A DNA stretch of 64,000 bases from Companilactobacillus heilongjiangensis. Its GTDB lineage: Bacteria > Bacillota > Bacilli > Lactobacillales > Lactobacillaceae. Below are positions 42,483-49,809 of this stretch, in pieces. Below the pieces are notes generated by a model, which worked only from the letters and a program-made list of their open reading frames with translations, searched no databases and was not told where the DNA came from. Both the position numbers and the translations under genes were made by a program. The DNA lies in contig NZ_CP012559.1 of NCBI RefSeq assembly GCF_000831645.3, forward strand, positions 310,001 through 374,000. The letters are read 5' to 3'. Every line of letters starts with the position of its first letter. Within the stretch, counting starts at the first letter, position 1.

Positions 42483-43499
42483 ATGAAAACAAATACAATT
42501 TTAACTGGGGATCGTCCCACAGGTAAGTTACATATTGGACATTATTTAGGCTCATTGAAGAACCGTGTTAAGCTTCAAAATGAAGGTAAATACAAGATGT
42601 TTATCATGATTGCTGATATGCAAGCTTTGACAGATAACGCACGTGACCCTGAAAAAGTTCGTAACAGTCTAATTCAAGTTGCACTCGACTATCTTTCAGT
42701 TGGAATCGATCCAGCTAAAACTAATATTTTAGTTCAATCACAAATTCCCGCTTTGAATGAATTGACAATGTACTACCTTGACCTTGTAAGTGTTTCACGT
42801 TTGGAAAGAAACCCAACTGTTAAGACTGAAATTAAGCAAAAGAGTTTCGGTCAAAGTATTCCTGCTGGATTCTTAACATATCCCGTCAGCCAAACAGCTG
42901 ATATCACAGCATTCAAGGCTGATACAGTTCCAGTCGGAGATGACCAAGAACCAATGATGGAACAAGCTCGTGAAATCGTTCGTACATTCAATAACACTTA
43001 TAACGTTGATACATTAGTGGAACCAGAAGGATACTTCCCACCAAAGGGCCAAGGTAGACTTCCTGGTATCGATGGCAATGCGAAGATGAGTAAGTCACTA
43101 GGCAACTGTATCTACCTATCAGATCCTGCAGACGTTGTCACAAAGAAAGTTATGTCAATGTATACTGACCCAGATCACGTTCACGTTGAAGATCCCGGTA
43201 AAATTGAAGGCAACACAGTCTTCACATACTTAGATGCCTTTGGTACAGATACAGAAAAGATTGCTGAATTAAAGGAACAATATCAAGCTGGCGGTCTAGG
43301 GGATGTTAAAGTTAAACGTTATCTAAACGACGTATTGCAAGAAATTCTTGAACCAATCCGTAACAGACGTGCTGAATATGAAAAAGATATTCCTGGCGTT
43401 TACGACATTCTTAAAAAAGGCAGCGATAACGCTAATATCGTAGCTAACCAAACATTGTCAGAAGTTAGAAAAGCAATTGGTGTTAACTATTTCGATTAA
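42483..43499 (+). CDS. trpS: Tryptophanyl-tRNA synthetase
   Basis: This 338-residue class I synthetase has the HIGH motif as HIGHY near residue 18 and the KMSKS loop as AKMSKSLGN near 200. The ATG at 42483 follows AGGAGGA; upstream in-frame codons belong to the T-box terminator. It charges tRNA-Trp, and the T-box in front fits exactly. Confidence 0.97.
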   Translation: MKTNTILTGDRPTGKLHIGHYLGSLKNRVKLQNEGKYKMFIMIADMQALTDNARDPEKVRNSLIQVALDYLSVGIDPAKTNILVQSQIPALNELTMYYLDLVSVSRLERNPTVKTEIKQKSFGQSIPAGFLTYPVSQTADITAFKADTVPVGDDQEPMMEQAREIVRTFNNTYNVDTLVEPEGYFPPKGQGRLPGIDGNAKMSKSLGNCIYLSDPADVVTKKVMSMYTDPDHVHVEDPGKIEGNTVFTYLDAFGTDTEKIAELKEQYQAGGLGDVKVKRYLNDVLQEILEPIRNRRAEYEKDIPGVYDILKKGSDNANIVANQTLSEVRKAIGVNYFD

Positions 43500-43510
43500 T
43501 TGTTTAGGGA

Positions 43511-43680
43511 GCCGCCGGAGGTGGTGAAAAAATTCTACCTGCGGTGGGGACCAGCGCGAGCCAAGGTCTCGCCCCTCGCTTTTGAGCCGAAGACCGGTCT
43601 CAAAAGACGTCCCGTGGTAAAAGGTCTAACGACCTTCCACCACAATCACTGCGGGTAGATTTTTTCACCACCTCCGGCTA
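43511..43680 (+). repeat. Paired cloverleaf repeat, locus 9, L half
   Basis: P1 pairs GCCGGAGGTGGTGAAAAAAT with the complementary arm ATTTTTTCACCACCTCCGGC (5' arm one A shorter or bulged). P4 differs (AAAGGTC / GACCTT), P3 lacks its inner hairpin (CTTTTGAG / CTCAAAAG), and P2 has the short loop. It starts about a dozen bases behind trpS; no separate terminator was found. Confidence 0.9.
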
Positions 43681-43849
43681 GTGTATTTGATACTACGGTT
43701 TGTATTTTTAATGGATTTTATAATAATAGAAGAATAATTAATAGTTCGATATGTATAACTTTAGTTATATTATACCGGGCTATTTTTTTTGAATTTTTTT
43801 GAATTATGCAAAGCATTGAAGAAAAGAATTGAACAATATCCAGGATAAC

Positions 43850-44024
43850 TAACGGAGGTTGCCAGTGATTTTTGTCAGCTATGAAGGTGTTGTTAGAGCT
43901 TTAGCTCTTACAACACAGGACGTTTTTGAGACGTGGTTTTCGGCTCAAAAACGAGGGTCGAGACCGCACTTTGGCTCGAGCCGGTCCCATAGCAGACAAA
44001 AAATCACTGGCAACCGGAGTGGCA
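43850..44024 (-). repeat. Paired cloverleaf repeat, locus 9, R half
   Basis: P1 pairs CGGAGGTTGCCAGTGATTTT with the imperfect complement AAATCACTGGCAACCGGAG. P4 is TGTTGTTAGAGC / GCTCTTACAACA, P3 is TTTTTGAG / CTCAAAAA without inner hairpin, and the long P2 loop is present. The spacer from 43681 is AT-rich. Confidence 0.88.
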
Positions 44025-44081
44025 AGCCCAAACAGCTTTCTGAAAATAAATATCAAATTTTATGAAAATAAATTAATCATA

Positions 44082-44114
44082 ACTCTTGATATTGTCAAGA
44101 GTCGGGTGTAAGAT
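44082..44114 (+). promoter_or_regulatory. Promoter and operator of the MarR-MFS operon
   Basis: TTGATA (44086-44091) and TAAGAT (44109-44114) are 17 bases apart. An inverted repeat with 8-bp arms ACTCTTGA / TCAAGAGT (44082-44102) covers the -35 box, as expected for repression by the MarR protein encoded next. Confidence 0.75.
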
Positions 44115-44167
44115 GTCATTTGTTCTTAAAAAAGAAAAAGTTTTTTTAAATAAAATGAGGTGAATTT

Positions 44168-44605
44168 ATGGATGATTATAATTTAATTGGTTTTGTGATG
44201 AAATATACGTCAATCAAACGACGAATCGCATCTGGTTATTTGAAGGATAAGGGATTAAATGCTTTTGAAAGTATCCTCCTATCAATCGTTTATAAAAACA
44301 AATCTTGCACTCAGGATAAGATTGTTGAAATCACTGTATCCGATGGTGCGATTGTTGCCCGTTCATTGAAAAAACTTGAGAATTATGGATATGTTTTGCG
44401 CAAACCTGATCCCGATAATGGTCGACGAAAAATCGTTACTATTACCGAGAAGGGTGAAGAGCTTTATGACAAAGTTCGGCGTGATTTTCATGCAAGCAAT
44501 GAAGTGATGTTTAAGGGTATTACTTCAGAGGAACAAGCACAACTGGAGCGTATATTAGAAAAGGTTTATAAGAATTTAGACAGCATCGAGATACCTTCTA
44601 AATAA
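44168..44605 (+). CDS. MarR-family transcriptional regulator
   Basis: This 145-residue winged-helix protein has CTQDKIVEITVSDGAIVARS as DNA-reading region and DPDNGRRKIVTITEKG as wing, typical MarR. The ATG follows GAGGTG. It is first in an operon with an EmrB/QacA-type exporter and a DUF4811-like gene, so it should be the local repressor that responds to an exported compound. Confidence 0.92.
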   Translation: MDDYNLIGFVMKYTSIKRRIASGYLKDKGLNAFESILLSIVYKNKSCTQDKIVEITVSDGAIVARSLKKLENYGYVLRKPDPDNGRRKIVTITEKGEELYDKVRRDFHASNEVMFKGITSEEQAQLERILEKVYKNLDSIEIPSK

Positions 44606-44631
44606 TTTTTTGGAGAAGAGGATTTACAATT

Positions 44632-46134
44632 ATGCCTAGTAATAAAGCAATTGTGGATGCACACGGCAAGCCATTTAACCGTAACTTATTGGTTTTGGTA
44701 TTACTTGTTGGTACATTCTGTACAGTTTTAAACGGTACAATTTTGACAACCGCATTCCCAACATTGATGAAAGAATTCAGTGTTACAACTTCAGATGTTC
44801 AGTGGTTAACAACTGGATTTTTGATGGTTAACGGTATTATGATTCCAGTTACTGCTTGGTTGAGCAATAACTTCAGTACAAAGATTTTATATATTATCGC
44901 TATGTCGACTTTCTTGGTCGGTACAATTATGTGTTTCACAGCTCCAACTTTCGGAGTTATTCTTGCAGGTCGTTTGATTCAAGCGGTTGGTGTTGGTATC
45001 ACAATGCCACTTATGCAAGTTGTTATGTTATCAATTTTCCCGGCTAACCAACGTGGTGCTGCCATGGGACTTGGTGGTTTGGTTATTGGACTTGCTCCTG
45101 CTATCGGACCTACACTTTCAGGATTCATCATCGATAACTGGTCATGGAGAGATCTTTTCGGAATGATCATTCCTATCGTTATCCTAGTTTTGATTCTAGC
45201 TTTCATTTTTATGAGACCCGTTATTCAGACTCGTCGTTCAAAGCTAGATATTCTTTCATTGATTGAATCAACCGTTGGTTTTGGTGCCATTCTTTATGGA
45301 TTCTCATCAGTTGGTGATGACGGTTGGGGTTCAATGACTGTTTTAGGTTCAATCGCAGTCGGTATTATTTTCATTCTATTATTTGGTTACCGCCAATTAC
45401 ACATGAAGACACCATTCTTGGAATTACGTGTTTTCACAGAAAAGAAATTCGCCATTGCTGCCGCTTTGTCATCTGTTACTAACATGGCAATGATTGGTGT
45501 TGAAATGGTTCTACCACTATACCTACAAATCGTTAAAGGCATGTCAGCTTTCCATTCAGGTTTAACATTGCTACCTGGTGCTTTGATGATTGGTATCATG
45601 AGTCCAATTACTGGTAATGCATTTGATAAATTTGGACCTAAAGACTTGGCACGTATGGGTATGTTCTTATTGACTGCCGGTACAATTCCATTCTTATTCT
45701 TGACAAAATCAACACCAGTTCTTGATATCGTAGTACTTTATATGGTTCGTATGTTTGGTATTTCCATGGTCATGATGCCTGTTACAACTGACGGTATGAA
45801 CGCTTTGCCATTCAGTTTGATGAGTCATGGTACAGCCGTAAATAACACTGTTCGTCAGGTATTCAGTTCAATGGGTACAGCTATTTTGGTCAGTGTCTTG
45901 ACTAATGTTACAAACAATTTGAAGCCAGGTAAGGCAATCCTTACACAAGCACCACTTCAATATAAGAATGACTTTTTCAACGCCACTTTGAGTGGTTATC
46001 ACGCTGCCTTTGCCGTAGCCATTCTATTCTGTGTCGCCGGTTATTTGATCAGTTTGTTAGTTACAAACAGCTCTAAATCAAAGACTATCGATACTGATAC
46101 ATTAAAGAAAACAAGATTGGCGGGTGAAGAATAA
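44632..46134 (+). CDS. DHA2-family (EmrB/QacA) multidrug MFS exporter
   Basis: This 500-residue protein has about 14 membrane segments. Motif A-like and antiporter regions are visible, for example DVQWLTTGFLMVNGIMIP and GPTLSGFIIDNWSWRDLF (motif C region). It exports drugs or metabolites in exchange for protons. It starts 26 bp behind the MarR gene and its stop overlaps the next start by one base. Confidence 0.92.
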   Translation: MPSNKAIVDAHGKPFNRNLLVLVLLVGTFCTVLNGTILTTAFPTLMKEFSVTTSDVQWLTTGFLMVNGIMIPVTAWLSNNFSTKILYIIAMSTFLVGTIMCFTAPTFGVILAGRLIQAVGVGITMPLMQVVMLSIFPANQRGAAMGLGGLVIGLAPAIGPTLSGFIIDNWSWRDLFGMIIPIVILVLILAFIFMRPVIQTRRSKLDILSLIESTVGFGAILYGFSSVGDDGWGSMTVLGSIAVGIIFILLFGYRQLHMKTPFLELRVFTEKKFAIAAALSSVTNMAMIGVEMVLPLYLQIVKGMSAFHSGLTLLPGALMIGIMSPITGNAFDKFGPKDLARMGMFLLTAGTIPFLFLTKSTPVLDIVVLYMVRMFGISMVMMPVTTDGMNALPFSLMSHGTAVNNTVRQVFSSMGTAILVSVLTNVTNNLKPGKAILTQAPLQYKNDFFNATLSGYHAAFAVAILFCVAGYLISLLVTNSSKSKTIDTDTLKKTRLAGEE

Positions 46135-46865
46135 TGGTTCTTATTTCTATACTGGTTTTTGCGATTTTAGCTTATTACTTCGCTGTTTTCTTGAACAATA
46201 AGAAAGTCGGTTACACATTATCATTCACCTTCATCGCTTTCTTTATACTAGGATTGGTACTATTAGTTTCCAACGAATACGGTCACTTTGGTATGCAAAA
46301 AGTGGTCAGTGAAAAGACTTATCAGATTCAATCAGTTCAAAAAGGTTCAAACCTTCTGTTGAAGAAAGAATTGGGTACTAAGGGTAAAGAAGATGTTTAC
46401 ATTTACCGCACACCTGAGACTTCTAATAAGAAGAAACCTACAACAACTAAAGTTGATGTTAATGTTACAAACAAAGTTAAGACTGGAAACTATTCAGCTG
46501 CAACTTTGGAAAGAAAGACAACACGTTGGGAATATAAGAACGGATTTTATTCATTCTTGTTCGGAATTTCTGACAACAACAAAGAATTCGTTAAGCAGAC
46601 AAATACTTTTAAAGTTGGCAATGATTGGTTAGTTCTAACAACTACACAAGCAAGTCAATTACAAAAGAAAATGAAGAGCAAAGCTTTCCAAGCACAAATG
46701 AAGCAAGAAGGCGCAACTTACGTTAAAGAAGCTGTTATGAAGGCCATGAAGGCTAATCCTAAGATGACAGCGGATGAACAAAAGCAAGTTACCCAACAAG
46801 CTGAAAAGGCATTTAAGGCTGAAGCTCAAGCAAAACTTATTCAAGAGATTAAAGCTCAAAAATAG
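46134..46865 (+). CDS. DUF4811-like membrane-anchored protein
   Basis: This 243-residue protein has two N-terminal membrane segments (about residues 2-20 and 30-48) and a lysine/glutamine-rich soluble part ending in a long helix. Its place behind a MarR/EmrB pair is the usual context of DUF4811 in lactobacilli, from memory. It may be an accessory part of the exporter. A terminator follows. Confidence 0.75.
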   Translation: MVLISILVFAILAYYFAVFLNNKKVGYTLSFTFIAFFILGLVLLVSNEYGHFGMQKVVSEKTYQIQSVQKGSNLLLKKELGTKGKEDVYIYRTPETSNKKKPTTTKVDVNVTNKVKTGNYSAATLERKTTRWEYKNGFYSFLFGISDNNKEFVKQTNTFKVGNDWLVLTTTQASQLQKKMKSKAFQAQMKQEGATYVKEAVMKAMKANPKMTADEQKQVTQQAEKAFKAEAQAKLIQEIKAQK

Positions 46866-46871
46866 TTAAAT

Positions 46872-46910
46872 AAGGTTCAGAATTCCCAAGATATGGGAGT
46901 TCTGAACCTT
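46872..46910 (+). terminator. Intrinsic terminator
   Basis: AAGGTTCAGAATTCCC pairs with GGGAGTTCTGAACCTT (one mismatch), followed by Ts. Confidence 0.85.
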
Positions 46911-46928
46911 ATTTTTGTATTATGGAAT

Positions 46929-47109
46929 GACGCCGGAGACTGACAATAATATAGTCCGATATGGGGACCGGTCCGAGCCAGAGTGCGGTCTCGTACCTCG
47001 CTTTGAATCCTTGCAAGCCCGGCAAGTATCCAAAGTCGCCCCGTGGTGTAATGGCTAAAGCCATAACGCCACCTCCACAGCGTACTATATTATTGCCAGT
47101 CTCCGGCTA
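46929..47109 (+). repeat. Paired cloverleaf repeat, locus 10, L half
   Basis: P1 pairs GCCGGAGACTGACAATAATA with TATTATTGCCAGTCTCCGGC (one mismatch). P2 has the long loop, P3 is CTTTGAAT / GTATCCAAAG around CTTGC / GCAAG, and P4 is GTGGTGTAATGGC / GCCATAACGCCAC. It lies 18 bases behind a terminator. Confidence 0.9.
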
Positions 47110-47231
47110 GTGTTTTAGTTGATTTTAATTTAACTAATCTTTGGTATTAAGCGTATTGAATTTTGATATTAATATTTTGGATGATTATTTGGTATTTATG
47201 TTTGAAAAATTAATTTAGTCAAGCAATCCGT

Positions 47232-47413
47232 TAGCCGTAGTTTTTCAGTAATATAGACAGCTGTGAGAGTGGCGTTAGAAAGGCGATTTTCCTTTCTTAC
47301 ACCACTGACGTATTTTGAGATTTGCGGTTTATGCAAAGCTCAAAATCGAGGCACGAGACCTTGGCTCGCGCCGGTCACATAGCAGGCTATATTACTGAAA
47401 ACCGGAGGCGGCC
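47232..47413 (-). repeat. Paired cloverleaf repeat, locus 10, R half
   Basis: P1 pairs TTTTTCAGTAATATAG with CTATATTACTGAAAA, and the ends read TAGCCG and CCGGAGGCGGC. P4 is TTAGAAAGG / CCTTTCTTA, P3 is TTTTGAGATTTGC / GCAAAGCTCAAAA. It ends 2 bases before the stop codon of the convergent permease gene. The spacer (47110-47231) is the shortest seen, 122 bp. Confidence 0.88.
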
Positions 47414-47414
47414 C

Positions 47415-48131
47415 TTAAAAAATCTGCTCTGGTGCCTTCAATATTTTCTTGATCTGAACTCGATAACAAATAACTCCACATATTAACCAAATCATATCAA
47501 CAATCAAATCCCAGTAGATTAATCCATGACCGGTGACAACATAGCGGATAGTCTGTGAAAAGGGAAAGAAATAACTGACTATTCGTAGCCACTGTGGATA
47601 TTTTTCAACTAAAACCAATGTCCCAGCAACGATGGTTGTCAAAGCGCCAATCAGGTTCATGTAAAAGTAAGGATTGTTCATCTTCCAAGCGGCGATGGCA
47701 GCCAAAAAGCCAACAATGATACCTGAAATGATGATGAGCGGAGCCATTGCAATTGATCTAAATAGTAGGTTAATTGGAGCCTGTAAAAGTCCTAAGATGA
47801 TTAAGTTAGTAATTATTAAAACCAGTCCAGCTAGAGCAGATGTGAGGACTTTATCACCCCAATATCTGACTGAGAATGGACGATTAACTACCAGCTCGCG
47901 GTCGATTTTTAAAGTTCGGTCCATGACAAAAAGCTGGGAAATACTGGACATTGCTAAGGAACCACCGGATAAAGTTGTTGTGGCGATTGCGACTGACCAA
48001 TTAAAAGTATTTGTATACTGAGCATTAATTAGGACTAGTAGGCACAGATTAATCATCGGAATCAAGATGAAATACACGAAACGTGTCTTCCAGTTTTGCA
48101 AATATGATAATGACGAAAATTGAACTTTCAT
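47415..48131 (-). CDS. ABC-2 type transporter permease
   Basis: This protein of about 238 residues has six hydrophobic segments typical of ABC-2 exporters. I take the ATG at 48131, just behind the stop of the upstream permease gene; the frame continues further up but inside that gene. It is the third gene of an ATPase-permease-permease operon. The exported substrate is unknown. Confidence 0.85.
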   Translation of the reverse strand: MKVQFSSLSYLQNWKTRFVYFILIPMINLCLLVLINAQYTNTFNWSVAIATTTLSGGSLAMSSISQLFVMDRTLKIDRELVVNRPFSVRYWGDKVLTSALAGLVLIITNLIILGLLQAPINLLFRSIAMAPLIIISGIIVGFLAAIAAWKMNNPYFYMNLIGALTTIVAGTLVLVEKYPQWLRIVSYFFPFSQTIRYVVTGHGLIYWDLIVDMIWLICGVICYRVQIKKILKAPEQIF

Positions 48132-48133
48132 AA

Positions 48134-48868
48134 TTACATCAACCCCACATTCCCAGTTCGTTTTGCGATAAGTATTACACGATTGGCAACGAACCAAGTC
48201 ACAACAATCCACAAAAGACAGCTAGTTAAGAAAGCTAAGAAATTAAAATTTGCGGACTGATTTAGCAGGGCATGAACCGGTGCCGAGATAGGAACCAACC
48301 ACTGAAATGGAGCTAAGATTGGCTTTAAAATTGGTGCGGTCGAAAATAGTCCAGATACTAGTAATAGAGGAATCGTCACTAGCTCTTCATAAACGATAGC
48401 ATTGGTTGTTAGTAGGAAAAAGGCAGCGATTAGAAAGTCCATCAATGATGCCGAGATCCATAGAGCTAGGACTAAAAAGACAATTGACCATGATAAATTG
48501 GCATGATTGACGCCGAGAATAATTGCTAGAAGATATGAGATTGGAAAAGCCAATAATCCAAAACTGGAAGCAGGCAATAGTAATGCCATTAGAGAAACGC
48601 GACTGTCAATTCTGGTATTGGTTATGTATGGTAAAGTTCCTTGAAAACGTTGGAAGCCAATGCATCCCGCAGAAGTTGTTGCTGATGACCATAATCCAAA
48701 CACGCCACTTCGTAACCATAGACTAGGATCGTTGAGATTATGCGTTGAGTACGCCATTACAAATTGCAGCAAGAAGATTGAAACAGTACTGGAGATTGTC
48801 AGCCAAATAAAATATTGGTTAGTTGCGTAAATTTTTAAATGAAACCAAAAAAGTCTGATAAATCTCAT
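48134..48868 (-). CDS. ABC-2 type transporter permease
   Basis: This 244-residue membrane protein has six hydrophobic segments. It lies between the ATPase gene (2 bp away) and the other permease gene, so the two would form a heterodimeric exporter core with the ATPase. I cannot assign a substrate. Confidence 0.85.
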   Translation of the reverse strand: MRFIRLFWFHLKIYATNQYFIWLTISSTVSIFLLQFVMAYSTHNLNDPSLWLRSGVFGLWSSATTSAGCIGFQRFQGTLPYITNTRIDSRVSLMALLLPASSFGLLAFPISYLLAIILGVNHANLSWSIVFLVLALWISASLMDFLIAAFFLLTTNAIVYEELVTIPLLLVSGLFSTAPILKPILAPFQWLVPISAPVHALLNQSANFNFLAFLTSCLLWIVVTWFVANRVILIAKRTGNVGLM

Positions 48869-48870
48869 AA

Positions 48871-49644
48871 TTAAGGCCTCCGCAATTTTGGCGCAATGGC
48901 CAAATATGATTCTTCCAAAGTTGCAGGTCGGTCGATGTGATGAACGTCAGATTGCTTGATTAAGTCGGCAACTGTACCAGAAGAAAAGATTTTTCCAGCA
49001 CCAATTAATAAAACTTGGTCGGCCAAGGATTCGATTTCACTCATGGTGTGGCTAGTTAATAAGATTGCGACACCTTTTGATGCCAATTGCTTGATGATCC
49101 GATGGATTTCAGCTGAAATTTCAACGTCTAATCCAGATGTAGGTTCATCTAATAGTAAAAGCGGTGGATTGCCTAATAATGCCCGAGCAATGTGTAATCT
49201 TTGTTTCATACCACGAGAGAAGAATTGAACTTTTTTATTGGCAACATTTGTTAATTCGACTAGGTCTAATACACGGGCAACTTCAGCACGTTGTTCTTTG
49301 CGTGGAACTCGGGCTAAATCTGAAAAAAACATCAAATTGTCAGCCGCACTAGCACGACCGTAAAATCCTAGTTCGCCACCAAGGACAATCCCAACTTTTG
49401 AATCGAATTTATCTTGGTAACGATTGATGCCGTTGATGATAACTTGACCGCTAGTAGGGATTAAGTAGCCACCGACCATTGAGACCGTGGTAGTTTTGCC
49501 GGCACCATTTGGTCCCAGTAGAGAAACAATTTCACCAGCGTGAATATCAAAACTAATACCATCAACAGCTTTAAAGTCGTCCCCGTGCGATGGAAAAGTT
49601 TTGCATAAATTTTGAACAGAAAGAACAGATGTGATAATAAACAA
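48871..49644 (-). CDS. ABC exporter ATP-binding protein
   Basis: This ATPase of about 257 residues has Walker A GPNGAGKTT near residue 43, the signature region FFSRGMKQRLH near 143 and Walker B LLLLDEPTSGLD near 165, the CcmA/NatA-like exporter type. The start is uncertain: TTG at 49644 touches the AAAGGGG Shine-Dalgarno sequence, and the next possible codons at better spacing are ATT or ATC. It is the first gene of the exporter operon. Confidence 0.9.
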   Translation of the reverse strand: MFIITSVLSVQNLCKTFPSHGDDFKAVDGISFDIHAGEIVSLLGPNGAGKTTTVSMVGGYLIPTSGQVIINGINRYQDKFDSKVGIVLGGELGFYGRASAADNLMFFSDLARVPRKEQRAEVARVLDLVELTNVANKKVQFFSRGMKQRLHIARALLGNPPLLLLDEPTSGLDVEISAEIHRIIKQLASKGVAILLTSHTMSEIESLADQVLLIGAGKIFSSGTVADLIKQSDVHHIDRPATLEESYLAIAPKLRRP

Positions 49645-49658
49645 CCCCTTTAATAAGT

Positions 49659-49714
49659 AGCTGGGAAAGACCAGCTTGTTGTGTTAAGTATAAGGTTTGA
49701 AAGTGATAATTCAA
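49659..49714 (-). promoter_or_regulatory. Promoter and hairpin of the ABC exporter operon
   Basis: On the minus strand TTGAAT (49709-49714) and TATACT (49687-49692) are 16 bases apart. A perfect AGCTGG / CCAGCT inverted repeat (49659-49676) lies at the expected transcript start and could be an operator or a 5' stabilising hairpin. Confidence 0.6.
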
Positions 49715-49757
49715 CGAAAAAATTAAAATTAGACTAATTTAATTACAAATAATCACA

Positions 49758-49800
49758 TAAAAAGGAACCGATAATCTTGTTTCGATTACCGATTCCTTTG
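49758..49800 (-). terminator. Terminator of the surface-protein gene
   Basis: AAAGGAATCGGTAATC pairs with GATTATCGGTTCCTTT (one mismatch), followed by Ts on the minus strand. Confidence 0.85.
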
Positions 49801-49809
49801 TTGATTAGA

